Assembly: GCA_023457715.1 (NCBI GenBank)
Contig: JAEWKR010000187.1
Span: 32,139 to 96,138, forward strand
DNA from: Verrucomicrobiota bacterium
GTDB taxonomy: Bacteria > Verrucomicrobiota > Verrucomicrobiia > Opitutales > Opitutaceae
Length of the DNA stretch: 64,000 nt
Direction: 5' to 3'
Part shown: positions 1-9,089 of the stretch, in pieces
Layout of the letters: each line of letters opens with the position of its first letter
How positions within the stretch are numbered: position 1 is the first letter of the stretch
Program-made: the position numbers and the translations under genes
The notes under the pieces: generated by a model
Databases searched by the model: none
Seen by the model: only the letters and a program-made list of their open reading frames with translations
Told to the model about the DNA's origin: nothing

Positions 1-1020
1 ATGAAACAGCGTCGTGAGTTCCGGCGTCGGCTTCCCGAGATCATACCACTCGGTCAGCGCGTGCCGCAGCGAGACCGTCCGGCCATCCGGCGCCGGCACC
101 GCCTCCTCGCCATCACACTCGAGGGCTTTGAGCAGCTCGGTCACGAGGTCGGGGCAGTTGTGCGGCACGACGCCGAGCGCATCGCCGGCCTGGTAAACGA
201 GCCCGGAATCGGCGAGCGCGAACTCCACATGATTCACCTGTTTGGCCGAACCGGCGCCACTGAGATTCCGGGAGGCGAGCAGGGTGGCGGGGTAGGGGCG
301 GGCTCGGCTGTAGGCGGGGGCGACCTCAGGCGAAGACATTCCGCCTGAAGGCGGGACAACATGCCCAGGCTCAGAGTAGGTTGTCCCGCCTTTAGGCGGA
401 ATGCTCGGCTGGCTGTATGCGCCCCCCACGTCGCTCAACGCCGTCAGCGCCGCAGTCAGCCACTCCGCGAACTTCTCCTCGTAGTCCACGTCACAGTCCA
501 CACGAGGAAGGACCCGGGTCGCGCCTCGCTTCTCCAGGAACGCATCGAAGTCCTTACCGCACTGACAGAATTGCACGTAGTTGGAATCGCCGAGCGCGCA
601 GACGGTGTAGCGAACCTGCGCCAGTGGGGCGGCGGCGGTGGTGAGATCGGCCTGAGCGCAGAGCGCGGCGTGCAACGCCTTCGCGTTGTCCGGCGGCTCG
701 CCCTCGCCATACGTGCTGGTGATCACCAGGACGTTCCGCTCGGTGGCCAGTCGCGCGAGATCCGTCTGCGCCATGTCGAGGATGGTCGGCGCGAACCCGC
801 GCTTGCCCGCCTCTTTCGCCGCCCGTTTGGCGAGGGCCTCTGCGCCGCCCGTTTGGGAACCGAAGAGGAGGGTCACCGGCACCAGCGGCTTCGGCGCGGC
901 AACTTCCGACGCCGCGCCGGTGTGGACCGGGCCGCGCGAGAACAGCCCGGCGAAAAAGCCATTCAGCCACGCGCGTTGTTCCGGGCTAAACGGAGCGGAG
1001 TCAGGAATGAAAGGGAGCAT
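1..1020 (-). CDS. cysJ: Sulfite reductase flavoprotein alpha-like (CysJ family), 3' part beyond window
   Basis: Partial: 340 codons are visible and the frame is still open at base 1. Residues ~48-195 form an FMN flavodoxin domain, with GSQTGGAEA at 54, STYGEGEPPDNA at 102 and ALGDSNY at 142. Residues from ~236 begin the FAD-binding reductase domain. The protein would pass electrons from NADPH through FAD and FMN to a sirohaem reductase. The neighbouring upstream gene is a nitrite reductase, so nitrite reduction is the likely role (inference). The start is the ATG at 1020, which gives the FSPEQRAWLNGFFAG N-terminus typical of CysJ-like proteins. Residues 206-228, in the linker between the two domains, are encoded by a palindromic repeat inserted in frame. 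Family assignment is firm; sulfite versus nitrite specificity is not. Confidence 0.93.
   Translation of the reverse strand, partial: MLPFIPDSAPFSPEQRAWLNGFFAGLFSRGPVHTGAASEVAAPKPLVPVTLLFGSQTGGAEALAKRAAKEAGKRGFAPTILDMAQTDLARLATERNVLVITSTYGEGEPPDNAKALHAALCAQADLTTAAAPLAQVRYTVCALGDSNYVQFCQCGKDFDAFLEKRGATRVLPRVDCDVDYEEKFAEWLTAALTALSDVGGAYSQPSIPPKGGTTYSEPGHVVPPSGGMSSPEVAPAYSRARPYPATLLASRNLSGAGSAKQVNHVEFALADSGLVYQAGDALGVVPHNCPDLVTELLKALECDGEEAVPAPDGRTVSLRHALTEWYDLGKPTPELTTLFH
337..403. repeat. Palindromic repeat family P1, in frame inside cysJ
   Basis: Two inverted arms, 337-360 and 380-403, enclose a 19-base loop. Each arm is itself a small hairpin of the form CCGCCTNNAGGCGG followed by GACAAC. 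The same unit occurs at 39271-39350, 36613-36683 and, as one arm, 21510-21533. On the minus strand it is read as cysJ residues 206-228 without a stop or frameshift, in the hinge between the FMN and FAD domains. Confidence 0.9.
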
Positions 1021-1135
<115 letters not shown>

Positions 1136-1141
<6 letters not shown>

Positions 1142-2980
1142 CCGCGTAGCGGACAGTATTTCCTGCAGCTCCTTCACGGTGTGGCGCCGCGTCCATTGCA
1201 CGAAGGTCTCACCGCTGGTTTTGCGAGCCTCGTAGGTATGAAGGATTTTCTCGACCAGGGGGTTCACTTCGCTGGCGCGCAGCCCGCGGAAAATCTCGCG
1301 GCCGATCCCCTGCTCGTGGTCCATCCCGCCGCCGAGCACCAGGTGATAACCCTCCGCTCCGTCGGCGAGTTTTGCGCCCACGAAGCCGAGGTCGCCGCAA
1401 TAGTGCTGGGCACAGGAATGCGGGCATCCCGTGAAGTGGATGTTCACCGGCGCGCCCACCGCGACGCGGCCTTCGAGGTGCTTCATCAGGCCCAGTGCGT
1501 GGGCCTTGGTATCAGCGGCGGCGTACTTGCAGCCGCGGCTGCCGGTGCAGGCGATGATGCCGCCGGCGGCCGACGACGCTTCCGTGTACAGTCCGAGTCG
1601 CCGCACACTGCGGCTCAGCGTGGCGAGGAAGGCGTCCGGCACATGCGGGATCAGCAGGTTCTGCCATACCGTCAGCCGCAGTTCGCCCTTTCCGTAGTGG
1701 GTCGCGAGATCGGCGAGCGCATGCATCTGTCTCCCGGACAGACGGCCCACCGGGACGCCCACCCCGAGCGAATTGAGCCCGCGCTGGGTTTGCCGGCGCG
1801 CGCCCAGCCAGGCGTGCTTTTCCACCGGGCGCCGGGGCTCGCATCCCGCCAGAGGGAGACGTCCGAGCGGAAACGCGAGTTTTCGGCCCGACTCCTCGAT
1901 GAATTTGTCGTGACCCCACCGTTCGAGCAGGTACTTCAGCCGCGCTTTCTTGCGGTCGGTCCGGCAACCATGCTCGTTGAACACGCGGATCATGGCGACC
2001 GCCAGCGCCACGGCTTCTCCGGGCTGCACCAGCAGACCGGTGTCCCGCGCGAAATCCTTGTGTCCCGTGATGCCCCCAAGCTGCACCCGAAAATAGACGC
2101 CGGGCGTGACGCCGGCGCGCGCGGCGGCCTCGACTCCCCCGAGGCTTTTCTCGGTGACGCGCACGGCGAAGAAGCCGATGTCGTTCGTGTCGGCCGCGAC
2201 GGACAGGCTGCCGCCGTTGTCGAATGCCACATTGAACTTCCGCGGGAGCCCGTAGAGGTCGCGGTGGTTCAGGATATAGTGATGCAGCGCCTTGGCGTAG
2301 GGCCGCACGTCGAGCACCTCGTCCACGCCGAATCCACTATCCGGTGACGCGGTGATGTTGCGGATGTTGTCGCACCCGGCTCCCCGGGACGTCAGGCCAA
2401 GGTCCTGAACCCGGGTGAGCACCTTGATCAGATCGCGCGGCTTGAATTCGCGGATCTGGAGGTTGCCCCGGGTGGTGATGTGCGCGCAGCCGCCGCCGAG
2501 TTCGTCTGCCAGGTCCGCGAGGCCATGGAGTTGCGGCGCCGTCAGTTCGCAACCCGGCACCCGCAGCCGGATCATGAAACTATCCTGGGCGGGTGCGACG
2601 TAGAACAGACCGTGGAACTTGAACCGATAGGTGTTCTCGGCGTCGGGAAACTGGTCGGATTCCGCGTGTTTCAACAGCCGGTCCCAGGCGTCGAGCGGGT
2701 TCTCGTCGTATTTCCATTTCTCCTCCTTGCAGAGGTCGGACAGCGGCGTGCCATGGACCGTCGGCTCCGCTTCCGCCAGGTTCGCGGTCGCCGACTCGCC
2801 GGGCTTGGCGGTCAATTGTCCCGCCGCCGTGGTGCCGACGAAAGGCGTGTACCCGGAGGCGCTGACTCCGGCCATGAAGCCCGCCAGATACTCCTTTTGC
2901 GCCGCCGTGAACGGCTGCGTCGACGGGTAGCCCGGAGACTCCGCTCCCCGGTTGGATGGATCTGGTGGCAGGTTGGACAC
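1136..2980 (-). CDS. nirA: Ferredoxin-type nitrite/sulfite reductase, sirohaem protein
   Basis: 614 aa, in the usual range of NirA-like proteins. It has two nitrite/sulfite reductase ferredoxin-like half domains (from about residue 110 and about residue 400). The sirohaem/4Fe-4S ligands are Cys478 and Cys484 (CTGSRGC) and Cys519 and Cys523 (CPHSC). It would reduce nitrite to ammonium with six electrons in the cytoplasm. It lies between the PP2C-kinase and the cysJ-like gene, with a nitrate transporter beyond, so nitrite is the likely substrate. Residues 24-37 (FTAAQKEYLAGFMA) match the N-terminus of the neighbouring flavoprotein. Start ATG at 2980. Sulfite reductase activity cannot be excluded from sequence alone. 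Confidence 0.92.
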
Positions 2981-3183
2981 ACCCGGGTTTTAGCACGGGT
3001 GGTGCCATGCCAGCCCGGCCGTCGCATCAATGGCGTGAATACTTTTCTTCCCGATTATGAATACGATTGCTGCGACGCGCGCCCGCACGCTGGCGCGATC
3101 TGTCATGCCAAGGGGTGACAGGTCGCCAAGCCTCAGAAGGACAAATCGCAGAGCACGGCTGCGGGTTCATCGTGGCCACCACG

Positions 3184-3200
3184 CCACGGCGCAGCCGTGG
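3184..3200. repeat. Short perfect hairpin upstream of nirA
   Basis: CCACGGC, a three-base loop GCA, then GCCGTGG. It lies in the 244-base gap between the kinase stop and the nirA start. There is no T-tract, so a classical terminator is unlikely. It could be a mRNA-processing or attenuation structure. Nothing else recognisable is in the gap. Confidence 0.5.
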
Positions 3201-3224
3201 CCCCTTGGGAGGCCAAGTCTCAAC

Positions 3225-4871
3225 TCAGCGGTTGAACAGCCGCCACGCCAGAAACAAGCACAGGGCGGTCAAGGCGAGCGACACGAACTTCCAGAACCGA
3301 AGCGGGTTGCGCTCCAGTAGCGGTGCCCCCTTGCGGTGGTGGGCCGGCACGCTTTCGGGGTGGTCGAGCTGGTAGCCTAGCTCCGAGAAATGCTGGTAAC
3401 GCCGGTTGGGATCCGGGTCCACGGCGCGGAGGATAATGCTCTCCAGCCAGGGTGGAACCGCCGGATTCAGCCGGGACGGTGGCCGCGGCTGCGATTCGAA
3501 GCGCGGCGTCTGAAAGCGCTCGATCTCTCCGTAGGGCAGGGCCCCGGTGACGGCCTGGTACAACGTCGCACCGATGGAATACAGTTCGCTGCGCTCTGCG
3601 ATCGGGGCGCCATGAAATCGTTCCGGCGCGAGATAACTGGCCGTGCCGGCGCGCGAAACGTTCGCGAACAACTCCACGGCGCTGCCGAGGTCGAGGAGTC
3701 TGAACCGCATCCCGGCCGGCAGGCGACAGACCACAATGTTCTCCGGCTTGATGTCCCCGTGGGCCAGGTCCCGGCTGAGGAGGAATTCAGCGACCCGGAC
3801 GAGAAACCGGGCGAGTTCGTGCGTTTCCTCGACGGTGAGCCTCCCCTGCTGAAGGACCGTCGCGAGCGTGGGGGCGTCAATGTACTCCATCGCATAGCAG
3901 TGGAGCGTTGGCCCCTCGGGGATCCACGCGCGCACGAGGTCGGGACTTTCCAGCCGGCTGGCGTTCCACGCCTCGCGCACGAAAGCGGTGCGGAGGGCTT
4001 CGGTCTCGACCGCGTCCCGCGGGGGGAATTTCAGCACCACCTGGCCGCCGTCGGCCGCCTCGGCGAGCCAGACCCTTTCGTTGGGTGCCAGCGGCTTGAG
4101 CAGCGCATACCCGTCCACCCGTTCGCCACTGCGCAAGCTGGCCAGAATCTCGAGTCGCTGGCGTCCGGCTTCGGTGACGTCGGCCAGATCCTCCAGATGA
4201 AGCACGATGGCGCTGACGTCGTCGCGCAGCGCGGGTTGCTCCTCGACGGCGAGCCGCGCCGCCTGCACGAGCGTCCGTGCCGTGGGTTGCCGGCAGAGCA
4301 GTTCCGCGAGCCTGGGTTCCGTCAGCGCGTTGCTGACCCCGTCGGAGCAAAGCAGGAGCAGATCGTCCTCCTGCACGTCGGTCTCGAACAGGTGGGGCTC
4401 CACCTCGGCTGCGAGGCCTACCGCGCGCGTCAGCACATGGTGCAGGCCGGGGGCCTCCAGACAGTGCGCCTCGGACAGCCGCTGCAAACGTCCCCGCCGC
4501 CATTGAAAAACCGGCGAGTCACCGACGTTGCAGCCGTAAAGGCGGCCGCCTTCGAGGATGATGGCGCTCAGCGTGCAGCCGAGTTCGGGAGCGCCGTCCG
4601 TGGCGGTCGACTCCCTGAACAGCTGGCGGTTGATCTGGACGGTGAACTCGCCGAGGGCGCGCCGGGGGCTCCAGGCCCGCGGTCGCGCGAGGCAGTATTC
4701 CACCATCATGTCGACCGCCCGCTGTGCGGCGACGCCGCCACGCCGGCAGCCGCTGATACCATCCGCCAGCGCGGCCACGATCACCCCCTCGCGTTCGCGT
4801 GTCGCCCAGGCATCGTCGCAATCGCGACCTTCCTGCCCGGCCAGGGCACAACCAGAAACATGGAGCTGCAT
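3225..4871 (-). CDS. Bifunctional PP2C phosphatase / Ser-Thr protein kinase, membrane anchored
   Basis: 548 aa fusion. Residues ~1-228 are a PP2C phosphatase with metal ligands in DGIS (Asp38), CSDG (Asp177) and RDD (Asp218). Residues ~250-510 are a protein kinase with Lys281 (VVLKFPP), catalytic loop HGDIKPEN at 371, DLG at 394 in place of DFG, and APER at 415. HGD replaces HRD and no clear glycine loop is seen. A transmembrane helix at ~525-545 anchors the C-terminus. Such fusions are known beside nitrate transporters in nitrate-assimilation loci of several phyla, and here it lies directly after the MFS transporter. A role in controlling nitrate uptake is plausible but is inference. Confidence 0.9.
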   Translation of the reverse strand: MQLHVSGCALAGQEGRDCDDAWATREREGVIVAALADGISGCRRGGVAAQRAVDMMVEYCLARPRAWSPRRALGEFTVQINRQLFRESTATDGAPELGCTLSAIILEGGRLYGCNVGDSPVFQWRRGRLQRLSEAHCLEAPGLHHVLTRAVGLAAEVEPHLFETDVQEDDLLLLCSDGVSNALTEPRLAELLCRQPTARTLVQAARLAVEEQPALRDDVSAIVLHLEDLADVTEAGRQRLEILASLRSGERVDGYALLKPLAPNERVWLAEAADGGQVVLKFPPRDAVETEALRTAFVREAWNASRLESPDLVRAWIPEGPTLHCYAMEYIDAPTLATVLQQGRLTVEETHELARFLVRVAEFLLSRDLAHGDIKPENIVVCRLPAGMRFRLLDLGSAVELFANVSRAGTASYLAPERFHGAPIAERSELYSIGATLYQAVTGALPYGEIERFQTPRFESQPRPPSRLNPAVPPWLESIILRAVDPDPNRRYQHFSELGYQLDHPESVPAHHRKGAPLLERNPLRFWKFVSLALTALCLFLAWRLFNR

Positions 4872-4895
4872 GGGGAGGGACGAGCGGCGAAGGAC

Positions 4896-5023
4896 AAATT
4901 ACGATTTACGATTTACGATTTACGAGGTGCGATTTACGAAGTCGAAATAGACGAGCTGCGAAGGTGGTGTCAGCCCTGGCTGGTTCGTGCTCCGTCGCTC
5001 GTGCCTCGTACTTCGTAAATCGT
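4896..5023. repeat. ATTTACG microrepeat array with inverted partner
   Basis: Heptamer repeats of ATTTACG at about 4896-4940 and a short inverse copy at 5006-5023 fill the gap between the nitrate transporter and the kinase gene. The same word appears at 14711-14803 and 35179-35245. Confidence 0.82.
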
Positions 5024-5025
5024 CC

Positions 5026-6231
5026 CTAGATTCTCGCGGCTGCCATCGCGCCCCACGTTGTGCGCCAGCGGGTCTTGACCAGCCGCAGGCCAATCAGCGC
5101 GACGCCGCAAAGCCCCGCGAAAAGCAGGATGCCGGTGATGTACGTGCCCGTCTGCTGCTTGGACGCGCCGAACAGCATCCCGATGATAAAGCCGCCGATG
5201 CCGCCACCGCAGCCGACCAGCCCGGTCATGACGCTGATGTCTTTTGCGAATCGTTGCGGCAGCAGCTGGAAGACGGAGCCATTGCACATCCCGAACGCGC
5301 CGGACGCGACGAAGAAGGCGGCCCCGCAAAGCCACAGGTTCCGGGTCAAGGCCGCCACGATGAGCGCGCCGCCGGCGACCGAATAAAACAGCCCCAGCGC
5401 CTTGATGCCGCCGAACCGGTCGGCGATTGCGCCGCCGACGGGCCGACCCACGGCGCCCACCAGGGTGCAGAAAGCCGCCATCTCCCCCGCCGCCACCGGG
5501 GTGAGGGCGAACTCATCGCGGAAGAACATGCCGAACGCCGTCGCCAGCCCGACAAAGCCACCGAAGCTGATGGTATAGAAAAGGCAGAACCAGTGCGCAT
5601 CCCGCTCTCCGAGCAGCTTCAGGTAATCGGACAGGCGTTTCCGCTTCACCAGCCCCGGAGGCTCCTTGGAAAAGAGCACGTAGAGCACGAAGACGAGAGC
5701 GAGTGGGAGAAGCGCGAAGCCGAAGACCGATTGCCACCCGTATGCCGCCGCGATCCGCGGCGCGGCCAGATGATCGATGACCACGCCCACGTTGCCCGCC
5801 CCGGCCAGGCCCAGGACCACGCCCTGCAGCTGCGGCGGGTACCAGCGGCCTGCCTGCGGCAGCGCGACCGCGAAGCTCGCCCCCGCCACGCCGAGGACGA
5901 CACCCAGAAGGAGGGCTTGCGGCAGGGAGTGGAGCCCGAACCGCCAGGCCACCGCGAGACCAACCATGACCACGAGTTGCGCCAGGATGCCCGTCCGCTT
6001 CGTCCCGATCCGATCCACCAGCAGGCTGAGGGCGATCCGGAGAAAAGCGCCGGCCAGGATCGGCGTGGAAACCATCAAAAACTTCTCTTGGGCGTTGAGG
6101 CCCAATGCCGGAACCACGAACGCGGCCATGGCGCCCAGGATGGTCCACACCATGAAACTCGCGTCGAAATAGAGAAACGAGGTGAGAAGGGTCGGCCAGT
6201 GGCCCGAGCCTTTGAGATGAGAAAGCTTCAT
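5026..6231 (-). CDS. narK: MFS nitrate/nitrite transporter (NarK/NasA type)
   Basis: About 401 aa with twelve predicted hydrophobic segments. It imports nitrate, or exchanges nitrate and nitrite, across the inner membrane. Family marks are the opening segment with FLYFDASFMVW, and GLAGAGNVG, which corresponds to the nitrate signature of the NNP family. An in-frame ATG at 6249 would add six residues; 6231 gives the MKLSHLKG start usual for relatives. Neither has a clear Shine-Dalgarno sequence. It stands between the porin and the PP2C-kinase, and a nitrate ABC transporter lies in the same locus, so two uptake routes are encoded together. Confidence 0.92.
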   Translation of the reverse strand: MKLSHLKGSGHWPTLLTSFLYFDASFMVWTILGAMAAFVVPALGLNAQEKFLMVSTPILAGAFLRIALSLLVDRIGTKRTGILAQLVVMVGLAVAWRFGLHSLPQALLLGVVLGVAGASFAVALPQAGRWYPPQLQGVVLGLAGAGNVGVVIDHLAAPRIAAAYGWQSVFGFALLPLALVFVLYVLFSKEPPGLVKRKRLSDYLKLLGERDAHWFCLFYTISFGGFVGLATAFGMFFRDEFALTPVAAGEMAAFCTLVGAVGRPVGGAIADRFGGIKALGLFYSVAGGALIVAALTRNLWLCGAAFFVASGAFGMCNGSVFQLLPQRFAKDISVMTGLVGCGGGIGGFIIGMLFGASKQQTGTYITGILLFAGLCGVALIGLRLVKTRWRTTWGAMAAARI

Positions 6232-6339
6232 GCGCGTGACTGCCCGCATGAGCAGCGGTCAGGCCAGCGCCGAAACCCGATCATTGAATCCTTTTCCCGC
6301 CAGGCATGAATCCTGGTCATGCGGGGGAGCCAACCCGGT

Positions 6340-6455
6340 TCGTGCTCGTGCTCTTAATCGTGCTCGTGCTCGACCCGACGATCACGAGCACGAGCACGAG
6401 CAACAGCACGACGGCCTGTTCAAAACCCAAAACCCAAAACTCAAAACCCAAAACC
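6340..6455. repeat. CGTGCT inverted microrepeat plus AAAACCC arm
   Basis: 6340-6372 repeats CGTGCT, 6381-6403 holds the inverse (GAGCAC), and 6421-6455 holds repeats of AAAACCC with no partner arm. These fill the 240-base gap between the porin stop and the transporter start. The AAAACCC word returns as GGTTTTG at 30668, 31385 and 56647. Confidence 0.82.
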
Positions 6456-6472
6456 GACGGCAACGCCGTCCC

Positions 6473-7993
6473 CTACAAATTCAGCGTCAGCTGCAGGTAC
6501 ACATAGCTCGCGTTCTTCGAGCCGATCGCGGCCAGCGACTGCTTGATGTACGAGCCGCGGAAATAGTAGCTCGCGCCGGCTTCGAGCTGCGCGTACGGAC
6601 GGAAAGCCCAGCCCGCCACGAGGTCGATCTCCTCCCCCAGATGGCTGCTGTACGACGGATTGATCCGGTATCCCCCGCCGCTGCCCACGGCGGCGCCGGT
6701 GAAGTTGCGCGGCACGCCCGCGACGTTGTACCAGAAATCGCTGGTGCGGCTGAGGTGCTGTGAGTGCGCCTCCAGTGCGACGCTCGACGTGGCGGTGGGC
6801 TTGAACGTGTACGCGATGCGGAAGTCGTGCAGGTTCTGCAGGCTGCTCAGGTCCATGTACCCGTAGAACAGATGGTTCGTCGGAAACAGGTTCTGGAATG
6901 TGCCGCTGCGGCCGTCCGCGGCGTTCCGGTCGCCCGAACCATAGCTGTAGATGAACGCGAGCCGGGGCTGGCGCGCGTGCTCAGTCCAGGTGTAGCCGGC
7001 CTGCAGCACCGCCGCGTAAGCCTTGTGGTCCAGACGCGGCGCGGCGAGGGCGGCGGCCGGGGTCGAGCCGGCAAAGACCGCCGTGCGATTGCCGAACTGG
7101 TGCATCAGCTCGACGCCGTAGTCGTAGGGGCCATACGCATTGGGCTTGGAGCGGATGCGAAAACCGGCGGTGTAGACATCCTGCGCGCCCGGAAACCGGA
7201 AGGGCGCCGGCACGCCGGCCCAATTGTCCGTGGCGATGCCGCGCGCGACATTGCGGGCCAGGAGGTACGCTTCGGCGACCTCGTTCCTCAAGAGGGTCGG
7301 AAAATTGAAGTACGCGCCGGAGAAGCGGTCTTGCGAGTTGGATCGGTTCAGGTTCCGATGGTCGTTGTAGACGACGCCGCCGCTGAAGAGGTCCACCCCG
7401 AAGAGGGCGTTCTGCCACCGCGCCTTCACCGCATCGAAGGTGCGCGCGTTGTTGTTCCAGCGGAAATGCCCCACCAGCCGGTGGTCGCCGTAGACGAGTT
7501 CCTGGCGGCCGATCTTCAACGAAACCGGAAACTCCTTGTGGTTGCCGACGAAGACGAAGGCCTGGTGGAGGTCCATCGGCCCGTCATTCTCCGTCAGGCC
7601 CTTGCCGGGCGCCGTGGAATTGAACCGTTCGTCGCCGATCGAATAGCTCGAGCGCCCCTCCACCGTGAAGGCCATCCGTTTCCCGGTGTACGCGACGCGT
7701 GGCATCAGGCGGGACAGGAGGTAATGGTTGTTGTTGTCGTGCGCCGGGCTGGACGAGAAGTCCCAGTTCGATCCGGCGTCCGTGAAGCCCGCGTTGTCCT
7801 TGCCCTCGTAGCGCAGGCGGTAATTTGCGCCGAGGTCCCACGCGCTCATGTAGACATTGTCCGCCCGGAGTTTCTCGTTGAGAAAACCCGGGAAGGGGCG
7901 CGAGGGGGCGGGCGGGGCGAACTGGGCCGAGGCGAGGCTGCCCAGACCGGACAGCACGACGGCCAGGACGACGAGACGGGATGGCGATTTCAT
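6473..7993 (-). CDS. Alginate-export-type outer membrane porin
   Basis: 506 aa with a signal peptide (hydrophobic core at residues ~7-22, cleavage near ASA-Q). The mature part has alternating aromatic strands, including NYRLRYEG, AYTGKRMAFTVEGRS, KIGRQELVYGDHRLVG and a C-terminal strand ending YVYLQLTLNL. The GRQELxYGD region matches the alginate export (AlgE-like) beta-barrel family. In this locus it most likely admits nitrate or another small anion across the outer membrane (inference from position). It lies just downstream of the ABC ATPase gene on the same strand. Confidence 0.82.
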   Translation of the reverse strand: MKSPSRLVVLAVVLSGLGSLASAQFAPPAPSRPFPGFLNEKLRADNVYMSAWDLGANYRLRYEGKDNAGFTDAGSNWDFSSSPAHDNNNHYLLSRLMPRVAYTGKRMAFTVEGRSSYSIGDERFNSTAPGKGLTENDGPMDLHQAFVFVGNHKEFPVSLKIGRQELVYGDHRLVGHFRWNNNARTFDAVKARWQNALFGVDLFSGGVVYNDHRNLNRSNSQDRFSGAYFNFPTLLRNEVAEAYLLARNVARGIATDNWAGVPAPFRFPGAQDVYTAGFRIRSKPNAYGPYDYGVELMHQFGNRTAVFAGSTPAAALAAPRLDHKAYAAVLQAGYTWTEHARQPRLAFIYSYGSGDRNAADGRSGTFQNLFPTNHLFYGYMDLSSLQNLHDFRIAYTFKPTATSSVALEAHSQHLSRTSDFWYNVAGVPRNFTGAAVGSGGGYRINPSYSSHLGEEIDLVAGWAFRPYAQLEAGASYYFRGSYIKQSLAAIGSKNASYVYLQLTLNL

Positions 7994-8020
7994 ACGGTGT
8001 TGGAGGAAGGGAGCGGGCGA

Positions 8021-8896
8021 CTAGGCGGCGGCGTGCGCCCCCAGCAGCCGCTGCAGCCGGGGACGGCGCGAAACGGGTGGGGTGGGTGGGGTTTGGGTCG
8101 GCGGGGTGGGGGTGGGTTTGTGGTGGGAACGTTCTTCCAGAAAGCCGATCAACTCCGCTCGCAGCCGGTAGTACTCCGGATCTTCGAGGAGAGCCTTGCG
8201 GGAACGGGGACGGGGAAACTTCACCTGGAGGATTTCGCCGATGGTGGCGGCGGGACCGTTCGTCATCATTACGACCCGGTCGGCCAGAAACAACGCCTCA
8301 TCGACATCGTGGGTAACCATAAGGGCCGTCTTCTGATCCTTCTGCCAAAGTTCCAGGAGCACCTCCTGCAGCTCGTAGCGCGTGAGCGAATCAAGCATTC
8401 CGAAGGGTTCGTCGAGGAGCAGCATCTTGGGGGACAACGCGAAGGCGCGCGCGATCCCGCAGCGTTGACGCATCCCCTGGGAGAGTTCGGCCGGCTTTCG
8501 GTGCATGGCCTCACCCAGTCCCACCACGGTCAGATAGTACTCGGCGATCTGCCGCCGTTCCTCGCGGTCCGCCGTGTAGTAAACCTGATCCACTCCCAGC
8601 ATGACGTTCTCGAAAGCGGTGAGCCAGGGGAGCAGGCAGGGGGCCTGGAACACCACGCCGCGGTCCGGGCCCGCGCCCACCACTTCCCGCCCGGAAAGGA
8701 TGATGCCGCCCGAGGTGATCTCGGTCAGGCCCGCGATCATCGAAAGCACGGTGGATTTTCCGCAGCCGGAATGGCCGATCAGCGCGATGAACTCGCCCTT
8801 CCGGATCTTGAGGTCGAAGGCCTCGACGATGACCGCCGGACCTTTCGGCGTGGGATAGATTTTTCCGAGCTGGGAGATTTCGAGAAAGGAGGACAT
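8021..8896 (-). CDS. Nitrate-type ABC transporter ATPase (NrtC/NrtD family), first paralogue
   Basis: 291 aa nucleotide-binding subunit. Walker A is GHSGCGKST, the signature is LSQGM, Walker B is MLLLDEP and the switch histidine is in VTHDVDEA. The C-terminal tail, about 30 residues rich in Pro and Thr, is encoded by a strongly G-biased plus-strand stretch at 8075-8127. It pairs with the second ATPase at 9090-9986 and the NrtB permease, as in NrtABCD systems where two different ATPases form the motor. It lacks the extra substrate-binding domain of cyanobacterial NrtC. Confidence 0.9.
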   Translation of the reverse strand: MSSFLEISQLGKIYPTPKGPAVIVEAFDLKIRKGEFIALIGHSGCGKSTVLSMIAGLTEITSGGIILSGREVVGAGPDRGVVFQAPCLLPWLTAFENVMLGVDQVYYTADREERRQIAEYYLTVVGLGEAMHRKPAELSQGMRQRCGIARAFALSPKMLLLDEPFGMLDSLTRYELQEVLLELWQKDQKTALMVTHDVDEALFLADRVVMMTNGPAATIGEILQVKFPRPRSRKALLEDPEYYRLRAELIGFLEERSHHKPTPTPPTQTPPTPPVSRRPRLQRLLGAHAAA

Positions 8897-9081
8897 GGAA
8901 AGTGAGGGTGAAAGTGAAAGTGAGGGTGAAAGTGAAAGGGAGGGTGAAAGTGAAAGTGAGAGTGAAAGTGAGGGTGAGCGTGGAAGGGGCCGCGGGTGGA
9001 CGGGAGTAGAGAACGTCAGCGGTGAGCGTGAATCTTCCTCTCCACTTTCACTTTCACTTTCACTCTCACTTTCACTTTCAC
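8897..9081. repeat. Inverted GTGAAA microrepeat array
   Basis: GTGAAA/GTGAGG repeats at 8897-8975 and their inverse at 9041-9081 fill the gap between two ABC ATPase genes. The array begins at the base before the downstream start codon. It is the same word as at 1021-1141. The transcript could fold into a stem of about 40 bp. Confidence 0.9.
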
Positions 9082-9089
9082 GGCCGGTT

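Noticed and set aside
1181..2347. Long plus-strand open frame across nirA
   Set aside because: GC-rich antisense shadow; its protein has no recognisable fold while the minus frame has all sirohaem ligands.
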